Below are positions 43,393 through 52,383 of a stretch of 64,000 nt of DNA, one piece after another. This stretch comes from Paeniglutamicibacter sp. Y32M11 (GTDB lineage: Bacteria > Actinomycetota > Actinomycetes > Actinomycetales > Micrococcaceae), in assembly GCF_019285735.1 (NCBI RefSeq), contig NZ_CP079107.1, forward strand, positions 4,092,001 through 4,156,000. The letters run 5' to 3'. Each line of letters opens with the position of its first letter. Within the stretch, counting starts at the first letter, position 1. A program made the translations under genes and the position numbers. The notes under the pieces were generated by a model. That model saw only the letters and a list, made by a program, of their open reading frames with translations. It made no database searches and was not told where the DNA came from.

Positions 43393-44463
43393 ATGACGTC
43401 CCCTTCCCTGTGGCAGCCGTTCACTCTCGGCCGGATTGAACTGCCCCATCGCCTGGCCCTGGCACCCATGACCCGCAACCGCTCAAACGCCGATGGCACG
43501 CCCGGTGAGCACGTGGCGGCCTACTACGCCCAGCGCGCATCACTGGGCCTGGTGATCAGCGAGGGAACCCAGCCCTCCGCGGACGGCCAGGGCTACTTCA
43601 ACACGCCCGGCATCTACACCCCCGAACACATCGAGGCCTGGCGGAACGTCGCCGACGCGGTGCATGAGAAGGGTGGGCACCTGTTCATCCAGCTGATGCA
43701 TGTCGGCCGAATCTCTCACCCGGAGAACACCGAGCACCACCGCCAGTCAGTCGCCCCGTCGGCGATCTCCGCCGAGCAGGAGATCTACACCGCCACGGGG
43801 CCGAAGCAAACGCCCTCCCCGCGCGAACTGAGCATCGAAGAGATCAAGGAAGTCATCGGCGAGTTCCGGCACGCCGCGGCCGCGGCCATCGCCGCAGGAG
43901 CGGACGGGGTGGAAATTCACGCCGCCAACGGCTACCTGCTGCACCAGTTTCTGGCCCCGAATGCCAATGAGCGCACCGACGAATATGGCGGATCGGTTCA
44001 GAACCGCTCCCGCTTTGTCGTCGAGGTCGCACGGGCCGTGGCGGAGGAAATCGGCGCGGAGCGCACCGGCATCCGCATCTCCCCCGCCTTCCCACTCGGC
44101 GGTCTCAACGAGGGTGACGCCGCGGCGGTGCACGCCCAGTACCAGCATCTGGTGGGCGAGCTCGCCACGCTGAACCTGGTCTACCTGCACGTCCACCACC
44201 TGGGTGACGACCTCTTGCTACGCTCCTTGCGCGACGTCTGGCCCACCGCGGTACTCGTGGTCCGCTACGGCCGCGATCGCGACTCGATTGCCGCCGACAT
44301 CGACGCGGGCCTGGCAGACATTGCCCCGTTGGGGCGCTTCGCCCTCGCCAACCCGGACGTTGTTGAGCGGCTGCGCACCGATGCGCCGCTCAACGACCTC
44401 GACCCGAGAACGCTCTACACCGGAGGGGCCAACGGCTACATCGATTACCCGGTCCTCGCCTAG
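43393..44463 (+). CDS. Old Yellow Enzyme family alkene reductase
   Basis: A 356-residue FMN-dependent ene-reductase of the classical NemA/XenA-like type. Landmarks are ALAPMTRNRSNADGTP, GLVISEGTQPSADGQGYFNTPGIY, FIQLMHVGRISHPE, the substrate-binding pair in GVEIHAANGYLLHQFL, and NERTDEYGGSVQNRSRF. It reduces the double bond of alpha,beta-unsaturated carbonyls, or nitro groups, with NAD(P)H. AAAGGA precedes the ATG. It is the first gene rightward from the operator region and is followed after 81 bases by an SDR. Confidence 0.95.
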   Translation: MTSPSLWQPFTLGRIELPHRLALAPMTRNRSNADGTPGEHVAAYYAQRASLGLVISEGTQPSADGQGYFNTPGIYTPEHIEAWRNVADAVHEKGGHLFIQLMHVGRISHPENTEHHRQSVAPSAISAEQEIYTATGPKQTPSPRELSIEEIKEVIGEFRHAAAAAIAAGADGVEIHAANGYLLHQFLAPNANERTDEYGGSVQNRSRFVVEVARAVAEEIGAERTGIRISPAFPLGGLNEGDAAAVHAQYQHLVGELATLNLVYLHVHHLGDDLLLRSLRDVWPTAVLVVRYGRDRDSIAADIDAGLADIAPLGRFALANPDVVERLRTDAPLNDLDPRTLYTGGANGYIDYPVLA

Positions 44464-44544
44464 GTCTGATACCACCACACCACCGGGCGCCGCTGTGCGG
44501 ATTCGCCCGAACATCAACGTCCTAGAGCAAAGGAAACACCCATC

Positions 44545-45258
44545 ATGACTTCATTAAGTGGCGCCATCGTCCTCGTCACCGGCGCGAACGGGGGAATCGG
44601 CGGGCACTTTGTTCGCGAAGCCCTCGCCCGCGGCGCAGCCAAGGTGTACGCTTCGGCCCGCACACCACAAGAATGGGACGACGCACGTGTCGTGCCCCTG
44701 CGCCTCGACGTGACCGATCCGGTCTCCATCGCGGCCGCCGTTGAGGCCGCGGCCGATACGACGGTGTTGATCAACAACGCCGGGGCAGGTGTGTCCTCCC
44801 CCGGCATCCTCACCCAAAGTGATGAGGAAATCCGGCGCAACGTCGAAACCAACTTCCTCGGCCCGCTCTTCCTCACCCGTGCCTTCGCACCCGTGCTGAG
44901 CACGAAGGCAGGTGACACGGCGATCATCAACATCCACTCGGCCCTCGCCTGGTACGCCACGGTCGGGATTTACTCGGCCACCAAGGCCGCCCTGTGGTCG
45001 GCGACGAACTCGCTGCGGCTCGAACTTCAGCCCGCGGGTGTCCAAGTCGTCGGTGTGCATGTCGGTTGGGTCGATACCCCCATGGCCGCCGGCACCACCG
45101 ATCCGAAGCTGGATCCCGCGGTCCTGGTGAGCAAGGTCTTTGATGCGACCGAGGCGGGCAAGTACGAAGTTCTCGCCGATGACACCTCCGTGCAGCTCAA
45201 GGCCGCACTTTCGGCTCCATTGGAGGCTCTCTACACGCAGCTCAGCACCGCGGAGTAG
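44545..45258 (+). CDS. Short-chain dehydrogenase/reductase
   Basis: A 237-residue SDR. The nucleotide motif TGANGGIGGHFVREAL, the NNAG motif LINNAGAG, and the catalytic Ser/Tyr/Lys in INIHSALAWYATVGIYSATKAAL are intact. GVHVGWVDTPMA follows as in the family. AAAGGAAAC precedes the ATG. It probably oxidises or reduces the alcohol/ketone partner of the OYE substrate. Confidence 0.93.
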   Translation: MTSLSGAIVLVTGANGGIGGHFVREALARGAAKVYASARTPQEWDDARVVPLRLDVTDPVSIAAAVEAAADTTVLINNAGAGVSSPGILTQSDEEIRRNVETNFLGPLFLTRAFAPVLSTKAGDTAIINIHSALAWYATVGIYSATKAALWSATNSLRLELQPAGVQVVGVHVGWVDTPMAAGTTDPKLDPAVLVSKVFDATEAGKYEVLADDTSVQLKAALSAPLEALYTQLSTAE

Positions 45259-45422
45259 GTATTCCGGTACGGATGCCGGCGCTTTTACGAGCGTCGGCAT
45301 CCCGGCCGCTCCGGGCCGACCCCAAGGTCAAGCAGTTTTCAAGAAGCTCACTTCACGGTGCTGGCGCTAGTGTAGGCATCGGGAGTTTCGGCGACGCGGG
45401 ACCCGCAGCAGATGGAGAGACG

Positions 45423-47807
45423 ATGACCAGCCAGAGTACAAGCAACGCAGCAGCGGTGCACGCCGCCGACAGCCACGAGGTCATCCGCGTGCGCGGGGCG
45501 AGGGTGAACAACCTCAAGGACATTAGCGTCGAGATCCCGAAACGGCGCCTCACGGTGTTCACCGGGGTTTCGGGCTCCGGGAAATCCTCGCTGGTCTTCG
45601 GTACCATCGCCGCCGAGTCCCAGCGCATGATTAACGAGACCTACTCCGCGTTTGTGCAGGGCTTCATGCCCACCTTGGCCCGTCCCGAGGTAGATACCCT
45701 GGAGGGCCTGACCACAGCAATACTGGTGGATCAGGAACGCTTGGGTGCAAACCCGCGTTCCACCGTTGGCACGGTCACCGATGCCAATGCCATGCTGCGC
45801 ATCGTCTTTTCCCGCCTCGCCCAACCGCACATCGGCTCGCCGCAGGCCTACTCCTTTAACGTCCCCTCGGTCTCCGGCGCGGGCGCCGTCACCATCGAAA
45901 AGGGCGGGAAGAAGATCAAGGAGCGACGCTCCTTCTCCATTACCGGTGGCATGTGCCCCGAGTGTGAGGGCCGCGGCAAGGTTAATGACTTTGACCTCAC
46001 GGCACTGTTTGATGCGGAAAAGTCCCTCTCCGAGGGTGCCTTGACCATCCCCGGGTACTCGATGGACGGCTGGTACGGCCGGATTTTTGCCGGTTCCGGC
46101 TACTTTGACATGGACAAGAAACTTGGCACCTTCTCCCAGCAGGAACTTGATGATCTGCTCTACCGCGAGCCGACCAAGATCAAGGTTGAGGGCATCAACC
46201 TCACCTATGAGGGCATCATTCCCAAGATGCAGAAGTCATTCCTGGCCAAAGACGTTGAGGCCATGCAGCCACACATCCGCGCCTTCGTCGAGCGCGCCAT
46301 CACCTTCACCAATTGCCCCGAGTGCGAGGGCACTCGGCTGGCCGAGCACGCCCGAAACTCCACGATCGATGGCAAGTCCATCGCCGATGCCTGCTCGATG
46401 CAGATCAGTGATCTGGCCGTTTGGGTGCGCTCGCTCAAGGAAGCCTCGGTGGCCCCACTGTTGGAGGCGCTGAGTGATACCCTCGATTCCTTTGTCGACA
46501 TCGGGTTGGGCTACCTCTCGCTGGAGCGTCCCTCCGGCACACTCTCCGGTGGCGAGGCGCAACGGACCAAGATGATCCGGCATCTGGGTTCCTCGCTGAC
46601 GGATGTCACCTACGTTTTTGACGAGCCCACCATTGGATTACACCCGCACGACATCGACAAGATGAACGAGCTGCTGCTGGCCCTACGCGATAAGGGCAAT
46701 ACCGTGTTGGTGGTTGAGCACAAGCCCGAGGCCATTAACATCGCCGACCACGTGGTTGATTTGGGGCCAAGGGCCGGTGCCGGGGGCGGGCAGATCATGT
46801 TTGAGGGCACGGTTGCCGACCTGCGTGCTTCCGACACCATCACCGGGCATCATCTGGATGATCGCACCACATTAAAGGACGCGCCCCGCCCCTGGACCCA
46901 GGCGCTTGAGGTCCGCGGAGCAAGTACCAACAACCTCAAAAACGTGGATGTCGATATCCCGCTGGGGGTACTCACGGTGCTCACGGGTGTTGCCGGCTCC
47001 GGAAAGAGCTCGCTGATCCGTGGCTCGGTGGCCGGACGTGAGGGTATTATCAGCGTTGATCAGGGTGCCATCAAGGGCTCGCGGCGTTCCAACCCGGCCA
47101 CCTACACCGGGCTGCTGGAACCGATTCGCAAGGCGTTTGCGAAGACCAACGGTGTGAAGCCGGCGCTTTTCAGCGCAAATTCGGAGGGTGCCTGCCCCAC
47201 CTGCAACGGTGCCGGTGTCATCTACACCGACCTGGGCATGATGGCGGGGGTCTCCAGCACCTGCGAGGAGTGCGACGGCAAGCGTTTTGATGCGATGGTG
47301 CTCGAGTACAAGCTCGGCGACAAGGACATTTCCGAGGTATTGGCGATGTCAGTGGATAACGCCCTGGTCTTCTTCACTGACGGCGAGGCCAAGCTGCCGG
47401 CCGCGCACAAGATTCTTTCTCGACTTTCGGACGTGGGGCTGGGTTACATCAGTCTGGGCCAACCGCTGACAACACTCTCCGGCGGTGAACGTCAGCGCCT
47501 CAAGCTCGCCACCCACATGGGTGAAAAGGGCGGCATCTACATTCTTGACGAGCCGACCACCGGCCTGCATCTGGCCGATGTTCAGCAGCTACTGGGTCTG
47601 CTTGACCGTTTGGTGGAGTCGGGAAAGTCGGTCATCGTGATCGAGCACCACCAAGCAGTCATGGCCCACGCGGATTGGATCATCGATTTGGGTCCGGGCG
47701 CCGGCCATGAGGGTGGTTCCATCGTTTTTGAAGGAACGCCAGCGCGCTTGGTGTCGGAGGCTTCCACGCTGACCGGCAAGCACCTGGCCGCCTACATCGG
47801 CGACTAG
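45423..47807 (+). CDS. Short UvrA-like ABC ATPase (excinuclease A homologue)
   Basis: A 794-residue protein with two UvrA-type ABC modules. Walker A motifs are GVSGSGKSSLVFG and GVAGSGKSSLIRG; signatures are LSGGEAQRTKM and LSGGERQRLKLA; zinc-finger pairs are CPECEGRGK and CPECEGT in the first half and CPTCNGAGV and CEECDGKRF in the second. It is about 150 residues shorter than true UvrA and lacks room for the complete UvrB-binding and insertion domains. Such short homologues occur near drug-resistance and natural-product genes. ATG 45423 follows GGAGAG. It lies 164 bases after the SDR and may be co-regulated with it. Confidence 0.92.
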   Translation: MTSQSTSNAAAVHAADSHEVIRVRGARVNNLKDISVEIPKRRLTVFTGVSGSGKSSLVFGTIAAESQRMINETYSAFVQGFMPTLARPEVDTLEGLTTAILVDQERLGANPRSTVGTVTDANAMLRIVFSRLAQPHIGSPQAYSFNVPSVSGAGAVTIEKGGKKIKERRSFSITGGMCPECEGRGKVNDFDLTALFDAEKSLSEGALTIPGYSMDGWYGRIFAGSGYFDMDKKLGTFSQQELDDLLYREPTKIKVEGINLTYEGIIPKMQKSFLAKDVEAMQPHIRAFVERAITFTNCPECEGTRLAEHARNSTIDGKSIADACSMQISDLAVWVRSLKEASVAPLLEALSDTLDSFVDIGLGYLSLERPSGTLSGGEAQRTKMIRHLGSSLTDVTYVFDEPTIGLHPHDIDKMNELLLALRDKGNTVLVVEHKPEAINIADHVVDLGPRAGAGGGQIMFEGTVADLRASDTITGHHLDDRTTLKDAPRPWTQALEVRGASTNNLKNVDVDIPLGVLTVLTGVAGSGKSSLIRGSVAGREGIISVDQGAIKGSRRSNPATYTGLLEPIRKAFAKTNGVKPALFSANSEGACPTCNGAGVIYTDLGMMAGVSSTCEECDGKRFDAMVLEYKLGDKDISEVLAMSVDNALVFFTDGEAKLPAAHKILSRLSDVGLGYISLGQPLTTLSGGERQRLKLATHMGEKGGIYILDEPTTGLHLADVQQLLGLLDRLVESGKSVIVIEHHQAVMAHADWIIDLGPGAGHEGGSIVFEGTPARLVSEASTLTGKHLAAYIGD

Positions 47808-47830
47808 TACCCCTTCTGCCTATTCTGGCG

Positions 47831-47865
47831 GCGCATCCGACCCTCGGGTCGGATGCGCCTTTTTG
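47831..47865 (+). terminator. Terminator of the UvrA-like gene
   Basis: A GC-rich stem (GCGCATCCGACC with GGTCGGATGCGC, 47831-47858) with a tight loop followed by CTTTTT. It lies 24 bases after the stop codon. Confidence 0.88.
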
Positions 47866-47878
47866 GCGTCAGCGGGTT

Positions 47879-48112
47879 TCAGCTGGCGGCGGTTGAAATG
47901 ACCTCATCGGGTGCCGGAGTGCCGGCAACTTCGTGGGCACGCAAGACGATGCGGGCGCGCTCGCGCTTCATCTTCTGGCGCGGGTCACGGTGCGGTAGGA
48001 GGTCCGCCGGGCCGAAGATCGAAAACCCGAGGTACTGTAGCCGCCAGAAAAATCTGTAGCTCAGGCTCAGTCCGGTGATGTCTTCGACAATGGGCAAGCT
48101 CTTGTCACTCAT
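47879..48112 (-). CDS. Hypothetical small basic protein
   Basis: A 77-residue protein from ATG 48112 (a TTG at 48145 would add 11 residues). The sequence has an aromatic stretch LSYRFFWRLQYLGFSIFGPADLLPHRDP followed by a basic helix QKMKRERARIVLRAH. I recognise no family. It is convergent with the UvrA-like gene, whose terminator lies just beyond its stop. Base composition matches its neighbours, which supports a real gene. Confidence 0.6.
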   Translation of the reverse strand: MSDKSLPIVEDITGLSLSYRFFWRLQYLGFSIFGPADLLPHRDPRQKMKRERARIVLRAHEVAGTPAPDEVISTAAS

Positions 48113-48260
48113 TCTGAACGCGTCACTTTCTCTGGGATTCCTCAACGGCTGCTGACGAAGTCGGATGTTCGGCGGAGCACGTCCGCCTTATTAGATTGTA
48201 GGCCAATGATTGGTGCACCAACTAAATGACTAGTCAAGAGCATCGTCAAATCGGTGTTTT

Positions 48261-48740
48261 TTAGTGGGGTGCGTTCGCGGCCGCGGCGATGACCTTTTTC
48301 ATGGTTCGATGAAGAAGGGCCAGCTCGTCGGCGTCCATATCCAACCGGCGCATCATTTCCTTGGGAATCTCCAAGGCCTGAACCCGAGCCTCCCGGCCCT
48401 TTGGTGTCAGCACGATCTCCAGCGTCCGCTCATCGCTCACACTGCGGCTGCGCTGCACAAAGCCCAACGCCTCAATGCGCTTCACCAGTGGAGATAGGGT
48501 TCCGGGATCCAGCTGCAGGAGGTTACTCAGCTCCTTGATCGACAGCGGCTCGTGCTCCCACAGGGTCAGCATGACCAGGTATTGCGGATGGGTTAGTCCC
48601 AACGGCTCAAGAACCGGGCGGTAGGCGGCAATCACACTGCGTGATGCCAAAGACAGCGCAAAACACACCTGATTCTCTAGCGCCAGCGGATCAACCAGAG
48701 GCTTTTCACTCACTTTGTTCCCTGCTCTTGGTGTACTCAT
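48261..48740 (-). CDS. MarR-family regulator, OhrR-like
   Basis: A 159-residue winged-helix regulator. The N-terminal helix reads LENQVCFALSLASRSVIAAYRPVLEPLGLTHPQYLVML, including the reactive Cys position of OhrR organic-peroxide sensors and the LxLTxPQYLV pattern. The DNA-binding part has LSIKELSNLLQLDPGTLSPLVKRIEALGFVQRSRS and DERTLEI. ATG 48740 follows CAGGA. No ohr peroxidase is adjacent, so its target lies elsewhere or is one of its neighbours. It is divergent from the nonulosonic-acid cluster. Confidence 0.87.
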   Translation of the reverse strand: MSTPRAGNKVSEKPLVDPLALENQVCFALSLASRSVIAAYRPVLEPLGLTHPQYLVMLTLWEHEPLSIKELSNLLQLDPGTLSPLVKRIEALGFVQRSRSVSDERTLEIVLTPKGREARVQALEIPKEMMRRLDMDADELALLHRTMKKVIAAAANAPH

Positions 48741-49043
48741 CGTCCTGACCATCATATGTACCGGCATCACGAGCTGCGGCACCGGGGGCACAGTGCCACA
48801 GCTCGCTGGGCTCCCGGTGCCAGTGACCTCGAGAGCTCTCAAGAAACTGCCGCACGCCGCGCCCACAGAAGCTTGATGCACGTACGGCACCTCTACTCGG
48901 AACTCTGCCTGCTCTCGGCTTCACCGTTTTCACCTCATGCTGACAAGGCACAATGCGCATTTTCGTACTTGTCTCCCAGTTGTCGCCTCCCGTTAACCTA
49001 AATGCGGTCCGATGGTTGATTAGCGCCGATAGCGTCTTTGGTT
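48741..49043. other. Intergenic region between the OhrR-like gene and the NeuA-HAD gene
   Basis: About 300 bases holding divergent promoters. TAGCGT (49030-49035) sits eight bases before GTG 49044 without a ribosome-binding site, which suggests leaderless expression of the first glycopolymer gene. I see no small gene or RNA. Confidence 0.4.
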
Positions 49044-50249
49044 GTGAGCACGAACAGCAAAGCAAAGACCCTAGTAATCATCCCGGCACGGGGTGGTTCC
49101 AAAGGGATCCCGCTTAAAAACCTGCGCAGGATCGGCGGCCAAACCTTGTTGGCACGGGCCATCGAATCCGCGTTTGCCACGCCGTCAGTTCTCGACGTCG
49201 TAGTCAGCACGGATCACCCGGAAATCAAGGCAGAAGCCCTGGCACATGGTGCAACGGTCATTGACCGCCCGGCAGAAATCGCCGGTGACACAGCAAGCAG
49301 CGAATCGGTACTGTTGCACGCCCTGGGCACGCTGGACGTACTCCCGCAAATTACCGTCTTCATCCAATGCACCTCGCCGGTCATCGACCCGGCAGACCTG
49401 CAGGACGCCATCACCACGGTTGCCAGCGGAGCAGCGGACGTCAGCTTCGCAGCGGTCCCGGATCACGGGTTCCACTGGAGCTGCGACGAGACGGGCGCGG
49501 CCCATGCCAGCGGACACGACGCCGCACGGCGACCACGTCGGCAGGACCGCGAACCACGTTTCCGCGAAACCGGCGCGTTCTACGTCATGGACACCGCAGG
49601 TTTCCTCGAAGCCGAACATCGATTCTTTGGTTCCTTGGCCCTGGCCCGGGTTCCGGAAGAACACGGAATCGACATTGATTCCGAGGCCGATCTTGAACTG
49701 GCGCAATGGCGCATGAGCCACAGCGAACAGGCCACAAGCATCGACGTTGACGCACTCGTCACAGACTTTGATGGCGTCCATACCGAGGACACCGCGTATC
49801 TCAGCCAAGACGGTACCGAATCGGTGCGTGTCTCGCGCTCCGACGGAATGGGTGTTTCGCTGCTGAAAAAAGCCGGCATCCAGCTGCTGATCCTCTCCTC
49901 GGAAACCAACCCCGTTGTCACCGCTCGCGGAGCCAAGCTCGGCGTGGAGGTAGCCCAGTCGGTGGGCGACAAGGCAGCGGTACTGGCGAGATGGATGAGC
50001 GAGCGTGGACTAGATCCGGCACGTGTCGCCTACCTCGGCAACGACGTTAATGATCTAGCAGCCATGAGCATTATCGGCTGGCCATTGACCGTGGCGGACG
50101 CCAGAGAATCGGTGCATGCAGCATCCCGTCACCGATTGGCCCGCAATGGTGGCCATGGTGCAGTCCGGGAGGCAGCCGAGCTCATCTTGGCAGGCATCAA
50201 CCTACCCGCAGACGCGGCCACCACACCCGTCCCAGCACTGGTCCATTAG
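49044..50249 (+). CDS. Bifunctional nonulosonate cytidylyltransferase / HAD 9-phosphatase (NeuA-KdsC-like fusion)
   Basis: About 401 residues from GTG 49044. Residues about 10-230 match CMP-sialate/Kdn synthetase: VIIPARGGSKGIPLKNLRRIGG, VVSTDHPEI, FIQCTSPVIDPADLQ and FRETGAFYVMDTAGF. Residues about 235-390 are a KdsC-type HAD phosphatase: LVTDFDGVHTED (nucleophile Asp), LILSSETNPVV, and YLGNDVNDLAAM. The same fusion exists in animal CMAS and some bacteria. It would dephosphorylate the NeuB product and then activate it with CTP. The protein has a basic insertion (ARRPRRQDREPRF) next to the active site. It opens the glycopolymer cluster. Confidence 0.9.
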   Translation: MSTNSKAKTLVIIPARGGSKGIPLKNLRRIGGQTLLARAIESAFATPSVLDVVVSTDHPEIKAEALAHGATVIDRPAEIAGDTASSESVLLHALGTLDVLPQITVFIQCTSPVIDPADLQDAITTVASGAADVSFAAVPDHGFHWSCDETGAAHASGHDAARRPRRQDREPRFRETGAFYVMDTAGFLEAEHRFFGSLALARVPEEHGIDIDSEADLELAQWRMSHSEQATSIDVDALVTDFDGVHTEDTAYLSQDGTESVRVSRSDGMGVSLLKKAGIQLLILSSETNPVVTARGAKLGVEVAQSVGDKAAVLARWMSERGLDPARVAYLGNDVNDLAAMSIIGWPLTVADARESVHAASRHRLARNGGHGAVREAAELILAGINLPADAATTPVPALVH

Positions 50250-50338
50250 GACCCCCAAAAACTTTCCACCAATCCTCCCCGGTACCCCACACAAAATTAA
50301 TCCCCGACGGTACCGGAAATCCACGAAAGGCAAGTCCC

Positions 50339-51232
50339 ATGACTATCTCCACCACCGAAACCGCACCCGTCGCCATTGGCGATCAGCTCCTGGGCGCTGG
50401 CCAGGCCGTCTACGTCATCGGCGAGATTGGCATCAACCACAACGGTGACCTGGAGATTGCAAAGCAGCTCATCGACGTTTCCGCCAAGGCCGGCGCCAAC
50501 GCGGTGAAGTTCCAGAAGCGCACCCCGGACATCTCCACCCCGATGGACATGCGTGACAAGATCCGCTCCACCCCGTGGGGCGACATGACCTACCTGGACT
50601 ACCGCTACCGCGTCGAATTTGATGCAGCACAGTACAAGGAACTGATCCGCTACGCCGCGGCACAGGGCCTGCACGCCTTCGCTTCCCCGTGGGACGTGCC
50701 CTCGGTCGAGTTCATGGAAGAACAGGGTGCCGTCACCCACAAGGTCGCCTCGGCCTCGGTCACCGACATTGAACTGCTCAAGGCACTGGCAGAAACCGGC
50801 AAGCCGATCATCCTCTCCACGGGTATGTCCACCATCGAGCAGATCGATAAGGCCGTGGAGACCCTTGGCACCTCGAACCTGGTCATCATGCACGCAACCT
50901 CCACCTACCCGTTGCCTCCCGAAGAAGCCAACCTGCGCATGATCACCACGCTGCAGGAACGCTACCAGGTGCCGATCGGTTACTCGGGTCACGAGCGCGG
51001 TCTGCAGATCTCGCTGGCAGCGGTCGCCCTGGGCGCCGTCACCGTCGAACGCCACATCACCCTGGACCGCACCATGTGGGGCTCGGATCAGGCTTCCTCG
51101 CTGGAACCCAAGGGCTTCGAAGCATTGACCCGCGACATCCGCATCCTCGAAGATGCTATGGGCGATGGCGTCAAGCGCGTCTTCCCGGGCGAGCTGGCTC
51201 CGCTGTCCCGCCTGCGTCGCGTGGATGCCTAG
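50339..51232 (+). CDS. NeuB-type nonulosonic acid synthase without SAF domain
   Basis: A 297-residue NeuB barrel that condenses PEP with a hexose or its phosphate. Motifs are VIGEIGINHNGDLEIAKQLI, AVKFQKRTPD, FASPWDVPSVEFM, KVASASVTDIELL, ILSTGMSTIEQI, MHATSTYPLP and the YSGHERG and VERHITLDRTMWGSDQASS blocks that bind manganese and substrate. Typical NeuB proteins (about 350 residues) end with an antifreeze-like SAF domain that caps the partner active site; it is absent here. Coupled to a phosphatase fusion and with no NeuC, the likely product is Kdn-9-phosphate from mannose-6-phosphate. Confidence 0.92.
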   Translation: MTISTTETAPVAIGDQLLGAGQAVYVIGEIGINHNGDLEIAKQLIDVSAKAGANAVKFQKRTPDISTPMDMRDKIRSTPWGDMTYLDYRYRVEFDAAQYKELIRYAAAQGLHAFASPWDVPSVEFMEEQGAVTHKVASASVTDIELLKALAETGKPIILSTGMSTIEQIDKAVETLGTSNLVIMHATSTYPLPPEEANLRMITTLQERYQVPIGYSGHERGLQISLAAVALGAVTVERHITLDRTMWGSDQASSLEPKGFEALTRDIRILEDAMGDGVKRVFPGELAPLSRLRRVDA

Positions 51233-51264
51233 TCACCTCCGGTAATACAGCGTTTTATCACCGT

Positions 51265-51291
51265 GGGGTGTCCGCATATTGCGGGCGCCCC
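51265..51291 (+). other. Stable hairpin between neuB and the GT2 gene
   Basis: An 11-bp stem with two G-T pairs (51265-51275 with 51281-51291) and a five-base loop lies in the 128-base gap. No T-run follows, so it is more likely a processing or partial-attenuation element than a full terminator. Confidence 0.4.
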
Positions 51292-51360
51292 AGCGGCATG
51301 ATGTGGCACTTTCTGCCATAACTACGATTCCCCCAAACCTAAGGACCACCTCCACTTCCC

Positions 51361-52383
51361 ATGTCCACAGCAACGGAACAACCCTTAACCCGCACGCGCG
51401 TCCCCGGCCGCATCAGCGTCATCATTCCGGCGATGAACCAGCAGGATTACATCGGCGACGCACTGGCGTCCCTGGCCCGCCAGCAATTGGGTGAAAGGGA
51501 ACTGGAAGTCCTCGTTGTTGACGACGCCTCCACCGACGCGACGGCCGCTATCACCGCCGAATTTTCCGCCCGAATTCCCGGTCTGAAGGTCATCACGCAC
51601 CCGGTCAACCGTGGAGTCTCTGCGGCAAGGAATAGCGGGTTGGAAAACGCCAGCGGAGAATTTGTGGTGTTCCTGGATCCCGATGATTGGTTTGCCCCCA
51701 CTCATCTGGCCCAGCTGGCCGACGGGCTCCAGGAGCTTGGCGTCGACTTTGTGCGCTGTGACCACGTGCGCGTGACGGGCGGGAATCGTGCGGTGCACCG
51801 GGCGCCGCAGGTGAATCGACACCAGGCACTGGATCCGGGAGATGACATTAATCCGATCCATACCTCATCGATGATTGACTACCCCTTTGTCTGGGCAGGA
51901 ATGTACCGTGGGTCCATGCTGGAGACGGCCGCACCGCGCTTCGACGAAGCGCTGCGGACCTGTGAAGACCGGGCCTGGATGTGGGAACTGAGTCTGAATG
52001 CCACGAACTACGCGATCATCAATGCTCCGGGCGTTTTTTACCGCCGCGGCCTGCCCGGGTCCCTCACCCAGGTCTTTGATGAGCGTCAGCTCGATTTTAT
52101 TGATGCGTACACGCAGATCTTGGACCTCACACTGAGCAAGGAAAAGCACCAGGTTCATGCACCCAAGGCACTGCGTCAGTTCATGGCCGTCTCCTGTCAC
52201 CACCTCAAGCGTTCGGGCGAATTCCCCGCCGAACTGCGCGCCCTGCTGCGCACCCGGCTTGCCGAGCGCCTAGCTCAGATCCCTGCCCCGCTATTAGTTG
52301 ACGCGTTGGAACTACTTGATGCCCCGCGCCGGAAGATGCTCAGCGCGCTGTATGACCCAGCGGCGAAGAAGGACTCCAAATGA
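51361..52383 (+). CDS. Family 2 glycosyltransferase
   Basis: A 340-residue GT-A glycosyltransferase. RISVIIPAMNQQDYIGDALASL, LEVLVVDDASTDAT, NRGVSAARNSGLENASGEFVVFLDPDDWF (metal-binding DPDD), and CEDRAWMWEL are GT2 landmarks. The C-terminal 120 residues are helical and may contact the acceptor. It overlaps the next gene by four bases. In the nonulosonic-acid cluster it could build the linkage unit or add side-chain sugars to the polymer. Confidence 0.92.
   Translation: MSTATEQPLTRTRVPGRISVIIPAMNQQDYIGDALASLARQQLGERELEVLVVDDASTDATAAITAEFSARIPGLKVITHPVNRGVSAARNSGLENASGEFVVFLDPDDWFAPTHLAQLADGLQELGVDFVRCDHVRVTGGNRAVHRAPQVNRHQALDPGDDINPIHTSSMIDYPFVWAGMYRGSMLETAAPRFDEALRTCEDRAWMWELSLNATNYAIINAPGVFYRRGLPGSLTQVFDERQLDFIDAYTQILDLTLSKEKHQVHAPKALRQFMAVSCHHLKRSGEFPAELRALLRTRLAERLAQIPAPLLVDALELLDAPRRKMLSALYDPAAKKDSK

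Noticed and set aside
49044-51232. N-acetylneuraminic acid synthesis as the role of the neu-like genes
   Set aside because: No UDP-GlcNAc epimerase (NeuC) or NeuD is present, and the phosphatase fusion fits a 9-phosphate route better; not fully excluded, as these genes could lie outside the window.
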